The notes under the pieces are model-generated. The model did no database searches, was not told where the DNA came from, and saw only the letters and a program-made list of their open reading frames with translations. DNA of 64,000 nucleotides from Selenomonas sp. TAMA-11512 (GTDB taxonomy: Bacteria; Bacillota; Negativicutes; Selenomonadales; Selenomonadaceae): contig NZ_AP029018.1 of the NCBI RefSeq assembly GCF_037076525.1, positions 372,001 to 436,000 on the forward strand, given 5' to 3'. The position numbers and the translations under genes are program-made. This document shows, in pieces, positions 43,883-52,551 of this stretch (position 1 is the stretch's first letter; each line of letters opens with the position of its first letter).

Positions 43883-43931
43883 TTAAATTTTCTGTAAGTT
43901 ATGTTACCATAAGCATTATATGGAGTAAAAT
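43883..43931 (+). promoter_or_regulatory. conserved regulatory block, copy 2, with palindrome TTATG-N4-CATAA
   Basis: TTATGTTACCATAA at 43899-43912, preceded by TTAAATTTTCTG and followed by TATATGGAGTAAAAT, matching 36394-36439. A second dyad, ATTTTCTAAATCGAAAAT at about 43944-43961, has the T-N11-A form of a LysR site. It lies in the divergent intergenic region. Confidence 0.6.
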
Positions 43932-43982
43932 TGAAAATGGCGATTTTCTAAATCGAAAAATGCAATAAGGGAGAGTGAAACT

Positions 43983-44867
43983 ATGGAACTGGGGAACATC
44001 AAGACGTTCATCCGTGCCGCCGAGACGGGAAGCTTTACTGCAGCGGCGCTGCAGGAAAACTATGCACAGTCCACAGTGACGCAGAAGATTCGGGCCATTG
44101 AGCGCGAGCTCGGCGCTGAGCTCTTTGTTCGCTCCGGACGGCGTGTATCGCTGTCAAGCGCGGGACGGGAGTTTTTGAGCTATGCCCGCCGTATGGTCGC
44201 GCTTGAGCAGGAGACGCTCTCCAACTTCCACGGTACGGCGGAGCCTGCGGGGGAATTCTTCGTAGGAATGATTGAGACGATCGCCACCTCGCGCTATATG
44301 GAGCATATCGGCAGCTTCCTTCGGCAGTATCCGAAGGTTCGCCTGCATGTGACCGTTGATACGGCACCGCGTTTGCGTCAGGACCTGATCCACGGAAATA
44401 TGGATCTCGTCATCCTGCTTGATCAAATGTGTGAAAATGCACGTCTTCGAGTGCTGCACCACATGCGCTCGGAGATACAATTCATTGCGCCTGCCGATTC
44501 CATGTACGCGCATCGTCCTGTTCGGCTGGAGGAGCTGATCGAGGCGTCGTGGATTCTGACGGAGCGAGGAACGAACTATCGGAAGAAGCTGGAGGACGAT
44601 CTCGCTGAGCGGCAGCTCTATCTGCACGATCGCGTGGAGATCGGCACGAGCAAGACGATCATCGACTTTGTCGCGGCGGGACTCGGGCTGTCCCTTCTGC
44701 CCGCCGAAAGAGTCGCCGATGCCGTGCGTGACGGGCGCGTTGCGGTCATTGATGTCACGGATTACCGGATCGATATGCAGCTGCAGATTCTCGCAGCGGA
44801 TGAGCGTTGGCTGCCGCCTCCGCTTGCGCTTCTCGCCGACAGTTTCGTGCGGGGCATGTCGGGATAA
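43983..44867 (+). CDS. LysR-family transcriptional regulator
   Basis: A 294-residue regulator: N-terminal winged helix (MELGNIKTFIRAAETGSFTA then NYAQSTVTQKIRAIERELG, residues 1-60) and a C-terminal periplasmic-binding-like effector domain (about 90-290). GGGAGAG precedes the ATG. Divergent placement from the symporter-nitrilase pair, with LysR-type dyads between, suggests it controls that pair and itself; the effector is unknown. Confidence 0.93.
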   Translation: MELGNIKTFIRAAETGSFTAAALQENYAQSTVTQKIRAIERELGAELFVRSGRRVSLSSAGREFLSYARRMVALEQETLSNFHGTAEPAGEFFVGMIETIATSRYMEHIGSFLRQYPKVRLHVTVDTAPRLRQDLIHGNMDLVILLDQMCENARLRVLHHMRSEIQFIAPADSMYAHRPVRLEELIEASWILTERGTNYRKKLEDDLAERQLYLHDRVEIGTSKTIIDFVAAGLGLSLLPAERVADAVRDGRVAVIDVTDYRIDMQLQILAADERWLPPPLALLADSFVRGMSG

Positions 44868-44880
44868 AAATTGCAAAAAC

Positions 44881-44922
44881 GAAAAACGGCACGATATGAC
44901 ATTTCAATCATATTGTGCCGTT
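44881..44922. repeat. 42-bp hairpin/terminator, copy 2
   Basis: Identical to 41438-41479 and followed by TTTTGC. It lies between the convergent LysR and purA genes and can act as terminator for both. Confidence 0.85.
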
Positions 44923-44938
44923 TTGCTATACGATTTTC

Positions 44939-46222
44939 TCAGAAGAGATCGCTTGCGATGATGATGGTCTCATCGCGGTTCGGTCCGACGCTGACGATGC
45001 CGACGGGGACGCCGACGACTTCCGCCATGCGCTCGAGGTATTTCTTGGCATTGGCAGGGAGGTCTTCGTAGCTGCGAATGCCGGAGATATCGGTCTTCCA
45101 TCCCTCGAATGTCTCATAGACGGGCTCTACTTCCGCCAGCACTTTGAGGGAAGCGGGGATCTCCTTGAGGATCTCGCCCTTGTACTTATAGTCAACGCAC
45201 ATCTTGATCTCGTCGAAGCCGTCGAGGATGTCGAGACGTGTAATCGCCATGTAGTCCAGGCCCGAGAGTTCGCCGGCGTAGCGGACGACGGGCGCATCGA
45301 GCCATCCTGTGCGGCGCGGACGTCCCGTGACGGTGCCGAATTCATGTCCCGCCTCACGGAGTTTATCTCCAATTTCGTTGAGCTGCTCGGTGGGGAAGGG
45401 GCCTTCGCCGACGCGCGTGCAGTAAGCCTTGACGATACCGATGACCTTATCAATTTTTCTCGGCGCCACGCCTGCGCCGACGGGGACACCGCCGGAGACG
45501 GGGTGAGATGCCGTGACATAGGGATAGGTGCCGTAGTCAATATCGAGCATTGTCGCCTGTGCACCCTCGAACAGGATTTTCTTATTCGCGGCAATCTCTC
45601 TGTTTAGAAGAGCAATGGTATCAACGACGTGCGGGCGGAGGCGCTCGGCATAGGCTTCGTACTCGGCAAGGACTTTTTCATAGTCCAGAGGCTCCGCACC
45701 GTAGAGGGAGAGCTCCTTATTTTTGAGTTCCAGATTTTCCTTGAGGCGCTTGCGGAACTCATCCGTATCGATGAGGTCGCAGACGCGAATGCCGATGCGG
45801 CGCGCCTTGTCCATGTAGCAGGGACCGATGCCGCGCTTCGTGGTGCCGATTTTGCCGCTGCCGCGCGCCTCGTCGGAGAGTCCGTCGAGCATGCGATGAT
45901 AGGGAAGGACGACGTGCGCTCGATTGGACAGGCGGATGCCGGAGACATCAATGCCTCGCGCGATGAGAGCGTCCATCTCCTGAATCATGACCTCAGGGTC
46001 GACGACGACGCCGTTGGCGATGACGTTGACGGTATTCTTGTGAATGACGCCGGAAGGCAGAAGACGGAGCTTGTATTCCTCCCCGGCGACCACGACGGTA
46101 TGACCCGCGTTGCTGCCGCCCTGATAGCGGACGACGGTATCGGCTTTCTGAGCGAGGTAATCGACGACTTTTCCTTTTCCTTCGTCACCCCATTGGGTGC
46201 CCGTTACTACAATTGTTGGCAT
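44939..46222 (-). CDS. purA: adenylosuccinate synthetase
   Basis: A 427-residue GTP-dependent enzyme that joins IMP and aspartate in AMP synthesis. Motifs: GTQWGDEGKGKVVD (P-loop), QGGSNAGHTV, GIGPCYMDKARR, LFEGAQATMLDIDYGTYPYV, GEGPFPTE and the C-terminal VGPNRDETI. All are intact. It lies 11 bp after purB, so the last two steps to AMP are cotranscribed. Confidence 0.98.
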   Translation of the reverse strand: MPTIVVTGTQWGDEGKGKVVDYLAQKADTVVRYQGGSNAGHTVVVAGEEYKLRLLPSGVIHKNTVNVIANGVVVDPEVMIQEMDALIARGIDVSGIRLSNRAHVVLPYHRMLDGLSDEARGSGKIGTTKRGIGPCYMDKARRIGIRVCDLIDTDEFRKRLKENLELKNKELSLYGAEPLDYEKVLAEYEAYAERLRPHVVDTIALLNREIAANKKILFEGAQATMLDIDYGTYPYVTASHPVSGGVPVGAGVAPRKIDKVIGIVKAYCTRVGEGPFPTEQLNEIGDKLREAGHEFGTVTGRPRRTGWLDAPVVRYAGELSGLDYMAITRLDILDGFDEIKMCVDYKYKGEILKEIPASLKVLAEVEPVYETFEGWKTDISGIRSYEDLPANAKKYLERMAEVVGVPVGIVSVGPNRDETIIIASDLF

Positions 46223-46233
46223 TTTCTCTCTCC

Positions 46234-47526
46234 TTATAACCCAAAACGTTCCATGATCATATCCACATGTCGCAGGAAGTACTTATAGTCAAAGCACTCT
46301 GCGATCTCTTCCTTGGTCAGGTACTTCGTGATGTCTTCGTCTTTCTCGATGTTGGTGCGGAAGTCTTCCTTCTCGAGCCAGCGCTTCATGGCGTTCCTTT
46401 GCACCCACTTGTAGGCATCCTCGCGAAGCACACCCTTATTGACGATGGCGAGCATGAGCCGCTGGCTGTAGATGAGGCCGCCGGTGCGGTTCATGTTCTC
46501 GAGCATGGCATCCGGATAGACGAGGAGCTTGTCGATGATGTTCGTGAACTTGCGGACGCAGTAGTCGACATTGATCGTGCTGTCCGGCAGGATGACGCGT
46601 TCCACGGAGGAGTGCGAGATGTCGCGTTCGTGCCAGAGTGCGATGTCTTCCAGCGACGCAATCGCATTTCCGCGGACGAGGCGAGCCATGCCGGCGACGC
46701 GTTCGCAGGTGATGGGATTGCGCTTGTGCGGCATCGCGGACGAGCCCTTCTGTCCCGGGGAGAAGTATTCCTCCGCTTCGCGGATATCGGTACGCTGGAA
46801 GTTGCGAATCTCCGTCGCAAAGCGCTCAAAGGAGGAGGCGACAATCGCGAGCGTCGTCATGTACTCGGCATGGCGGTCGCGCTGGATGACCTGCGTGGCG
46901 AGCTTGACGGGGGTGAGACCGAGTTTTTTGCAGACGATTTCCTCAATCTTCGGATTGATGTTGGAGTAGGTGCCGACGGCGCCGGAGAGCTTGCCGACAG
47001 AGACGATTTCCTTCGCGCGCTTGACACGCTCGATATTGCGCATGACTTCGTCGCTCCAGAGAGCAAACTTCAAGCCGAAGGTCATCGGCTCGGCGTGAAT
47101 GCCGTGGGTGCGGCCGATGCATGGGGTATACTTGAATTCTTTCGCACGGCGGAGGAGCACCTTGTGGAACTCTTCCAGGTCTTTGATGATGAGCTCGGCG
47201 GACTTTTTCATCATGATGCCGAGCGCGGTGTCCTTGACGTCGGAGGAGGTGAGGCCCTTGTGCACGTACTTGGAGTCTTCCCCAACGTATTCGGCGACGT
47301 TCGTCGTAAAGGCGATGATATCGTGGTTTGTGACCTTTTCAATCTCCTTGATGCGGTCGAGGTCAAAACTTGCCTTCTCGCGGATGTTTTTCGCAGCCTC
47401 CGCCGGAATTTCGCCGAGCTCCGCCATTGCTTCGCAGGCGGCGATTTCGACGTCCAGGATGGTCTGGAACTCGTTTTGGAGTGTCCAAATATTACCCATC
47501 TCGGGATTGGTATAGCGTTCGATCAT
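46234..47526 (-). CDS. purB: adenylosuccinate lyase
   Basis: A 430-residue fumarase/aspartase-superfamily enzyme that acts twice in purine synthesis. TSSDVKDTALG, GRTHGIHAEPMTFG and the mobile loop signature KGSSAMPHKRNP are present. The ATG at 47526 follows GAGGAGGAAA; a longer frame to 47655 runs through the promoter and into the insertion sequence and is not coding. First gene of purB-purA. Confidence 0.97.
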   Translation of the reverse strand: MIERYTNPEMGNIWTLQNEFQTILDVEIAACEAMAELGEIPAEAAKNIREKASFDLDRIKEIEKVTNHDIIAFTTNVAEYVGEDSKYVHKGLTSSDVKDTALGIMMKKSAELIIKDLEEFHKVLLRRAKEFKYTPCIGRTHGIHAEPMTFGLKFALWSDEVMRNIERVKRAKEIVSVGKLSGAVGTYSNINPKIEEIVCKKLGLTPVKLATQVIQRDRHAEYMTTLAIVASSFERFATEIRNFQRTDIREAEEYFSPGQKGSSAMPHKRNPITCERVAGMARLVRGNAIASLEDIALWHERDISHSSVERVILPDSTINVDYCVRKFTNIIDKLLVYPDAMLENMNRTGGLIYSQRLMLAIVNKGVLREDAYKWVQRNAMKRWLEKEDFRTNIEKDEDITKYLTKEEIAECFDYKYFLRHVDMIMERFGL

Positions 47527-47571
47527 AGTCGCGTTTCCTCCTCGTGCAACTGTGCATAAAAATACATCTTC

Positions 47572-47600
47572 ATCATAGCGAAAACGGGATGTTTTGTCAA
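47572..47600 (-). promoter_or_regulatory. promoter of purB-purA
   Basis: On the minus strand TTGACA (47600-47595), 17 bp, TATGAT (47577-47572). The -35 box lies within the target duplication of the IS1202-like element and is therefore present again at 48783-48778. Confidence 0.8.
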
Positions 47601-47613
47601 TTCGTTTACGTGC
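47589..47613. repeat. 25-bp target duplication, left copy
   Basis: Starts ATGTTTTGTCAA and ends ACGTGC, and is identical to 48772-48796; the match extends to 27 bp if the TG at the element's left end is counted. Confidence 0.92.
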
Positions 47614-48771
47614 TGTAGGATTACAATAGATGTGAGACTGGAACAGGATATACAAAAGCGATGAAATCCTTTAGAATGTGTTTAGCACCAACAACATGAC
47701 CAAAGGAGGTTTCATCGCCATGTCCAGTATAACACAAATCAAACGCTATCTGCCACATGAACTTAAGACACGCATCTATGCCGTCCAGCTTTATCGCCAT
47801 GAAGAGGATATATCCTTTGTCTGCCGTCGTTACAAAATCTCCAAAGCCTCACTTATGCGTTGGAACAAAAAATATGACGGCACGCCGGAATCCTTGATGG
47901 ACAAATCCCATCGACCACACACACAACACCCGAAAGCACATACCGAAGAGGAACAAACTTGGATTTGCAACCTCCATAGGCGCAACCCGCATATTTCCGT
48001 CGGAGAAATGTATGGTAAACTCAAAATGCACAAAGGCTATCAACGCCACCCGGGCTCGCTCTACCGCGTACTTATCCGTCTTGGCTTGCGTCCGTCACGC
48101 ACCGACACCAAAACAGCATCCAGGAAACCGCAACCCTATCATACCCCGCAACAACCCGGCGTAAAATGGCAGATGGATGTCAAATATGTTCCCTCTGCCT
48201 GTTATGTCGGAAGTACGCCACAAGCATTTTTTCAGTACACCGTTATAGACGAGGCCTCCCGCGAGCGTTACATCCATCCCTATGAAGAGGTTAGCAGTGC
48301 CTCCACTTGCGATTTCCTGCTCCGTGCAATCACCTTTTTCGGCTACCAGCCGCAGACCCTCCAGACTGACAATGGTCCGGAGTTTGCCCACACGTGCAAG
48401 ACAGAACGAGTCCACCCGCTTGATGCTCTCTGCGAGAAACTCGGTATCCGGCACAAACGCATCCGACCTCGAACACCACGGCATAATGGGAAGGTGGAAC
48501 GCAGCCACAGGAACGATCAGGAGCGATTTTACAACAAACTGAAATTCTTCTCCCTCGATGATTTGAAAGAGCAAATGCGCCGTTATCTCCATCGATCTAA
48601 TCGCATTCCCACCAAGGTTCTCGGATGGAAGTCTCCTTTCGAGAAACGCAAGGAACTGCTGCAAGAATATCCGGTAGTCAAAGCTAAGAGAATTACAGTG
48701 GATGCTATGACATTTATTTATGGGTCTCCCGCTTCTTAAATTTTCGGTCTCACATCATTGACATTCCTACA
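47614..48771 (+). mobile_element. IS1202-family-like insertion sequence
   Basis: A 1158-bp element with inverted ends TGTAGGA-TTACAATAGATGTGAGAC and the complement of TGTAGGA-ATGTCAATGATGTGAGAC, one transposase gene and a 25-27 bp direct target repeat. Such long duplications and TGT-starting ends are the hallmark of the IS1202 family. It inserted just upstream of the purB promoter. Confidence 0.88.
47720..48739 (+). CDS. IS1202-like DDE transposase
   Basis: A 339-residue transposase with an N-terminal helix-turn-helix (EEDISFVCRRYKISKASLMR, residues about 30-55) and an rve-type catalytic core. The DDE residues are in KWQMDVKYVPSA, LQTDNGPEFAHTC and HNGKVERSHRND. The ATG at 47720 follows AAAGGAGG. 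The gene is intact and the long duplication is perfect, so the insertion is recent. Confidence 0.9.
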   Translation: MSSITQIKRYLPHELKTRIYAVQLYRHEEDISFVCRRYKISKASLMRWNKKYDGTPESLMDKSHRPHTQHPKAHTEEEQTWICNLHRRNPHISVGEMYGKLKMHKGYQRHPGSLYRVLIRLGLRPSRTDTKTASRKPQPYHTPQQPGVKWQMDVKYVPSACYVGSTPQAFFQYTVIDEASRERYIHPYEEVSSASTCDFLLRAITFFGYQPQTLQTDNGPEFAHTCKTERVHPLDALCEKLGIRHKRIRPRTPRHNGKVERSHRNDQERFYNKLKFFSLDDLKEQMRRYLHRSNRIPTKVLGWKSPFEKRKELLQEYPVVKAKRITVDAMTFIYGSPAS

Positions 48772-48796
48772 ATGTTTTGTCAATTCGTTTACGTGC
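48772..48796. repeat. 25-bp target duplication, right copy
   Basis: Identical to 47589-47613. It carries an orphan copy of the purB -35 box pointing toward the element. Confidence 0.92.
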
Positions 48797-48917
48797 TGAG
48801 AGGTGTCGCTGCGCAGGTGAATGAATTGCCAGTACGTTGAGGGGTTCCCTTTTTCTCTATCCGCACAGTAAAAATACGGCAAAATATCCTATTTACTCCT
48901 GCGACAGCGGCTTGAAA

Positions 48918-49047
48918 GTTGTGGACAAAATCTGTGGATAACGCTGTGAATTTGTGGATATGTGTGGAAAAAAGGAGAGTATTTCCCTCCATTTCGGGAA
49001 AATACGCTCCTTTTTCTGTGGATAATGTGCATAACTCGGTGGATAAC
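48918..49047. promoter_or_regulatory. cluster of DnaA-box-like sites
   Basis: Six sites in one orientation: TGTGGACAA (48920), TGTGGATAA (48933), TGTGGATAT (48953), TGTGGAAAA (48963), TGTGGATAA (49017) and GGTGGATAA (49039). Two match the perfect DnaA box complement (TTATCCACA). They flank a large hairpin and are followed by an AT-rich stretch at about 49075-49120. No dnaA or dnaN gene is in the window. Confidence 0.7.
48969..49015. terminator. long symmetrical hairpin inside the DnaA-box cluster
   Basis: AAAAAGGAG-A-GTATTTCCC pairs with GGGAAAATAC-G-CTCCTTTTT. The A and T tracts at its ends make it look like a bidirectional terminator, although no gene ends here. Confidence 0.7.
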
Positions 49048-49245
49048 CCCATATTTCGTGCTTGACATTGACAGGCAACTATATATTGGGAAATGATAAA
49101 AGTGTAATATAATTTCATGCAGAGTATCCTTCAAGGGTGAACTTTTCAGATGCGGTGTTTATTATAAACCTGTAAGAAATAAAAGGATAGAGACAAGCCG
49201 TCAAAACGCTTCAAAAGTCTCATAAAGATCGACACAGCTATGCAG

Positions 49246-49725
49246 TCAAATGTTTGCGCGTGCCGTCTGCCATTTTGTGAACGGATGCTTTGCAAGATTG
49301 GAATTATAGTAATGAGAATCCGCGGATACTTCTTTTCCAATCCAATCGGGGCGCGTGAACGGCTCATCTGGGGAAGAGAGTTCGACCTCTGCGAGGACGA
49401 GGCCTTCATTGGCGCCGTGAAAGACGTCGACCTCGAATGTGTGTCCGTCCAAGGGAATGCGATGACGTATCTTTTCGACGGGCGGTTCGGGGCAGAGGCG
49501 CAGCATTTCCTCGGCATCCCGGAGCGGGATCTCGTATTCGTATTCGCTGCGGGAGATGCCCTCCGTTTTTCCCTTGACGGTCAGATAGCCCTTATCCCCA
49601 TAAATGCGCACGCGCACGACGGGGGAATCGGCTGTTGACAGGTAGCCCTGTACGATGCGAAGACCTTCTGTCTCCGGCCGCCAGTGCGATTTCACGAGGA
49701 ATTTTCGCTCGATTTCCTTTGCCAT
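49246..49725 (-). CDS. CYTH domain protein
   Basis: A 159-residue CYTH (triphosphate tunnel) protein. The signature EIERKFLV is at residues 4-11; alternating charged strands (VRVRIYGDKGYLTVKGK, EYEYEIPL, FEVDVFHGANEGLVLAEVEL) build the tunnel. Bacterial members hydrolyse tripolyphosphate or nucleotide triphosphates; the substrate is not fixed by sequence. AAAGGAGGCG precedes the ATG. It stands alone. Confidence 0.92.
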   Translation of the reverse strand: MAKEIERKFLVKSHWRPETEGLRIVQGYLSTADSPVVRVRIYGDKGYLTVKGKTEGISRSEYEYEIPLRDAEEMLRLCPEPPVEKIRHRIPLDGHTFEVDVFHGANEGLVLAEVELSSPDEPFTRPDWIGKEVSADSHYYNSNLAKHPFTKWQTARANI

Positions 49726-49803
49726 GGGATCGCCTCCTTTTCGACGTGGAAGATGTCATAAGTATATTGTAGAGCTTTCCGTTTCTTTGTCAATGGCATG
49801 AAA

Positions 49804-49843
49804 AAAGGAACCGCTTCAACCGAAGTAAAAGCGGTTCCTTGTT
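49804..49843 (-). terminator. terminator of hsp20
   Basis: AAGGAACCGCTT (49804-49815) pairs with AAGCGGTTCCTT (49830-49841), with A residues on the low side that read as a T-tract on the minus strand. Confidence 0.88.
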
Positions 49844-49883
49844 CGGGAGATCCGGTAAAGGGCTGCAGCGAAGATGCGATGAT

Positions 49884-50345
49884 TCAGCGGATGGTAATCT
49901 GCTGCGCGGGAGGCGTCGCCTCGGCGAGCTTCGGCAGCGTGATGGTCAGGACACCATCGGCAAAGGCAGCGTCAATCTTCTCCTTATCGATATCGTTGAT
50001 GTAGAAAGAACGGGAGGCGTTGCCATAGCTGCGCTCGCGACGGATGTAACGACCCTCGTCGTCCTTTTCGTCCTTCTCTGTCTGCGTCTTGGTGGCGATG
50101 GTCAGATAGCTGTCCTCATAGGAGAGGGAGATATCCTCCTTTTTCGTCCCTGGCAGATCGGCATGCAGCGTGTAGCGGTCACCTTCGTCCTTGACATCGA
50201 CCTTGAAGGACGATGCGCCGAGGTCGCGAAGGGCATTTAAGCCGCTCTGGAAGAAGGGCTCGTTGAACACGTCGAAGAGGCTCTTGAGACTTGACTCCGG
50301 ACGCGCAAGAGAATTGTTGTTGCGGAAAGGTACTAAACCGAACAT
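49884..50345 (-). CDS. Hsp20/alpha-crystallin small heat shock protein
   Basis: A 153-residue chaperone. An N-terminal arm (MFGLVPFRNNNSLARP) is followed by the alpha-crystallin domain (about 45-145) with YTLHADLPGTKKEDISL and the family motif ADGVLTITLPK near the end, then QQITIR as the C-terminal IxI-type tail. It holds unfolded proteins under stress. AAAGGAGA precedes the ATG, and its promoter overlaps a triple 8-bp repeat. Confidence 0.95.
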   Translation of the reverse strand: MFGLVPFRNNNSLARPESSLKSLFDVFNEPFFQSGLNALRDLGASSFKVDVKDEGDRYTLHADLPGTKKEDISLSYEDSYLTIATKTQTEKDEKDDEGRYIRRERSYGNASRSFYINDIDKEKIDAAFADGVLTITLPKLAEATPPAQQITIR

Positions 50346-50420
50346 GATGAAAATCTCCTTTCATAAATATGAAATAGTTTGCTTTGTTTATTTTGTAAGC
50401 ATTTCCTGCTTGCAATTCTT

Positions 50421-50459
50421 ATTATAACATAAAAAGTCAAAAAGTCAATATGTCAAAAT
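50421..50459 (-). promoter_or_regulatory. hsp20 promoter with triple 8-bp repeat
   Basis: On the minus strand TATAAT (50426-50421) and TTGACT (50448-50443) with a 16-bp spacer. Read on the plus strand, GTCAAAAA-GTCAATAT-GTCAAAAT (50436-50459) are three tandem 8-bp units across the -35. The half site recalls CtsR (GTCAAA) but the 8-bp spacing does not fit its usual 10. Confidence 0.6.
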
Positions 50460-50652
50460 ATTAAAATATAATAAAAAGTGTTTTGTGAAACGGATCCCGC
50501 ATACTTCGCTTTTATGGATTTACATTCATTTCACAATGATTTATATGGAAACTGCTGCTCTATCTGTTGACAATAATTTTCCGCTATATTAGTATATGAT
50601 TATAAATTTTTTGCATCTGCATGTATGTTTAATGTGTTGGAGGGATCACACG

Positions 50653-52383
50653 ATGGCTATGAATCAACGGGAAGTGAAAAGTGCAATGAAGCAGTCAACG
50701 GTCAACTTGCTTTTAGGGATTGGAAACATCGCCATCGTTGTTACTATGATTCTCTGCACGATTGCGCTCAGCAATTCTTATCAAAATGTGCTCACTGCGG
50801 AGACGAGAAAAACGGAGTTCAAGTCGCTCGGCATTGAGCTTGCCGATGCTTCCTCCTATCTTACGAATGAGGCACGCAGCTATGTGCAGTTCGGGGAAAA
50901 GGCACATTTCGACAACTATTGGAGAGCCGTCAATGAGACGAAGACGCGAGATCATGTCGTTGCCCGTCTGAAGGAATTGAATGCCCCGCAGAATGAGCTG
51001 GATCTGCTGGAGGAGGCAAAGCGCAATTCGGACGATCTGGTTATCATCGAAAAGCAGGCTATGGACGCAGCGGCGGCAGGCGACTTCGACACGGCGCGCG
51101 CGCTGATGTTCAGCAGTGAATACGAAAGCAATTCCGCAAAGATCATGGAGCCGATTCATCGCTTCCAGGAGATGATGAACACGCGTGCGGCGGCGGAGCT
51201 GCATGCGGAAGAGGAGTCCACATCACATCTGATCATCGCTTTGATCGTTCTCATCGTCGGTTCGGCAATTCTGAGCGGATTGAATATCTTCTATTCGAGC
51301 ACGCACATTATCCGTCCGCTTGTGCGTCTCAAGGATCACATGACGGTCATGGCAAACGGGGATTTGACGGAGAAGAACAGCGTGGACAGCGATTCTTCGG
51401 AAATCGGTCAGCTTGCCGAAGCGATTGCGCGAACGCGTGATAACCTCAACCACCTGATCGGCGAGGTGAAGCGCGAGGCGGGCTCCATCGAAACGGTCGT
51501 CCATCGCGTGGACGGCAATGTCGGCGAGCTCAACTCGTCCTCGCAGGAGGTTTCCGCGACAACGGAGGAGCTTGCGGCAAGCATGCAGGAGACCTCCACT
51601 TCGGCAAAGAATATGGAAGAGACCTCGCACGCGATGGAGGAGTCCATACGCGCGATTGCGGCACAGGCGGAGGAAGGCGTGGAGAAGGCCGCCACGATTC
51701 GCGAGCAGGCGAAGACGGTCATGATGCAGTCCGAGCGCAATCAGCAGGAAACGGAGCGCGTCATTCGCGACACGGGGGCAAGCTTGAAGGAGTCCATCGC
51801 CAAGGCAAAGGCAGTCGAGGAGATCAACCTGCTCGCCGACTCCATCAAGCAGATCACCGACCAGACGAATCTGCTTGCGCTCAATGCCGCTATTGAAGCG
51901 GCGCGCGCAGGTGAAGCGGGGAAGGGCTTCAGCGTCGTCGCCGATGAGATTCGCCACCTTGCGGAGCAGTCCAACGAGGCGATCAATAAAATTCAGGAGA
52001 CAACGGGCATCATTGTTTCCTCGGTCGAAGAGCTTTCCTCGAAAGCCGGCGGTGTGCTGGAATTCATGGAGGCACAGATCATTCCCGACTATCAGACGCT
52101 GGTGCAGACCGGGCGCGACTACAATCGGGACGCGACCTACTACAACGATTTCTCCATGGAGCTGCGGAAGGTGTCGGCAAATCTTCTCACGGGCGTGGAA
52201 GGGCTCATGGAGACCATTCAGAATGTCTCTTCGGCATCCTACGAGGGCGCGCAGGCAACGACGAGCATTGCCGAACGCATTGTCGGGGTCGCTGAAAAGG
52301 CGGATGAGGTTCGGATGCTCACGGGTGAGGCGAATAATGTCTCGGAAAAGCTGAAGAACGACGCAGCCAAGTTCAAAGTATAA
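50653..52383 (+). CDS. methyl-accepting chemotaxis protein, 4-helix-bundle sensor
   Basis: A 576-residue chemoreceptor: TM1 (about 15-37), a periplasmic helical domain of the 4HB_MCP type (about 40-195), TM2 ([20 protein letters not shown], about 197-220), HAMP (about 220-272) and the signalling domain with [21 protein letters not shown] and [19 protein letters not shown]. The ligand is unknown. The ATG at 50653 follows GGAGGG. The frame 5' extension to 50596 has no site. It stands alone between two terminators. Confidence 0.93.
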   Translation: MAMNQREVKSAMKQSTVNLLLGIGNIAIVVTMILCTIALSNSYQNVLTAETRKTEFKSLGIELADASSYLTNEARSYVQFGEKAHFDNYWRAVNETKTRDHVVARLKELNAPQNELDLLEEAKRNSDDLVIIEKQAMDAAAAGDFDTARALMFSSEYESNSAKIMEPIHRFQEMMNTRAAAELHAEEESTSHLIIALIVLIVGSAILSGLNIFYSSTHIIRPLVRLKDHMTVMANGDLTEKNSVDSDSSEIGQLAEAIARTRDNLNHLIGEVKREAGSIETVVHRVDGNVGELNSSSQEVSATTEELAASMQETSTSAKNMEETSHAMEESIRAIAAQAEEGVEKAATIREQAKTVMMQSERNQQETERVIRDTGASLKESIAKAKAVEEINLLADSIKQITDQTNLLALNAAIEAARAGEAGKGFSVVADEIRHLAEQSNEAINKIQETTGIIVSSVEELSSKAGGVLEFMEAQIIPDYQTLVQTGRDYNRDATYYNDFSMELRKVSANLLTGVEGLMETIQNVSSASYEGAQATTSIAERIVGVAEKADEVRMLTGEANNVSEKLKNDAAKFKV

Positions 52384-52436
52384 AAACTTCCATAAAAGAG
52401 ACTGTGCAGTACAGGGTATTTCGCTCTGCAATGAAA

Positions 52437-52484
52437 ACCGCCCCCGAGCCGGACAAGAAAGTCCGGTTCGGGGGCGGTTCTGTC
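52437..52484. terminator. terminator after the chemoreceptor gene
   Basis: AACCGCCCCCGAGCCGGAC pairs with GTCCGGTTCGGGGGCGGTT around AAGAAA; very stable, with little T-tract. Confidence 0.75.
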
Positions 52485-52551
52485 ATGGGAGAGGGATTTT
52501 AAAGCCTCACGTGTATGTGCGAGGCGGCGCCAAGAATAGCCGTGCGGATTA

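Noticed and set aside
48918-49047. CRISPR-like repeats
   Set aside because: The repeated units are only 9 bp, irregularly spaced and match DnaA boxes; no spacers and no cas genes. No CRISPR array was seen anywhere in the window.
50436-50459. Classical CtsR operator
   Set aside because: Half sites are 8 bp apart, whereas the CtsR heptads are spaced by 10.
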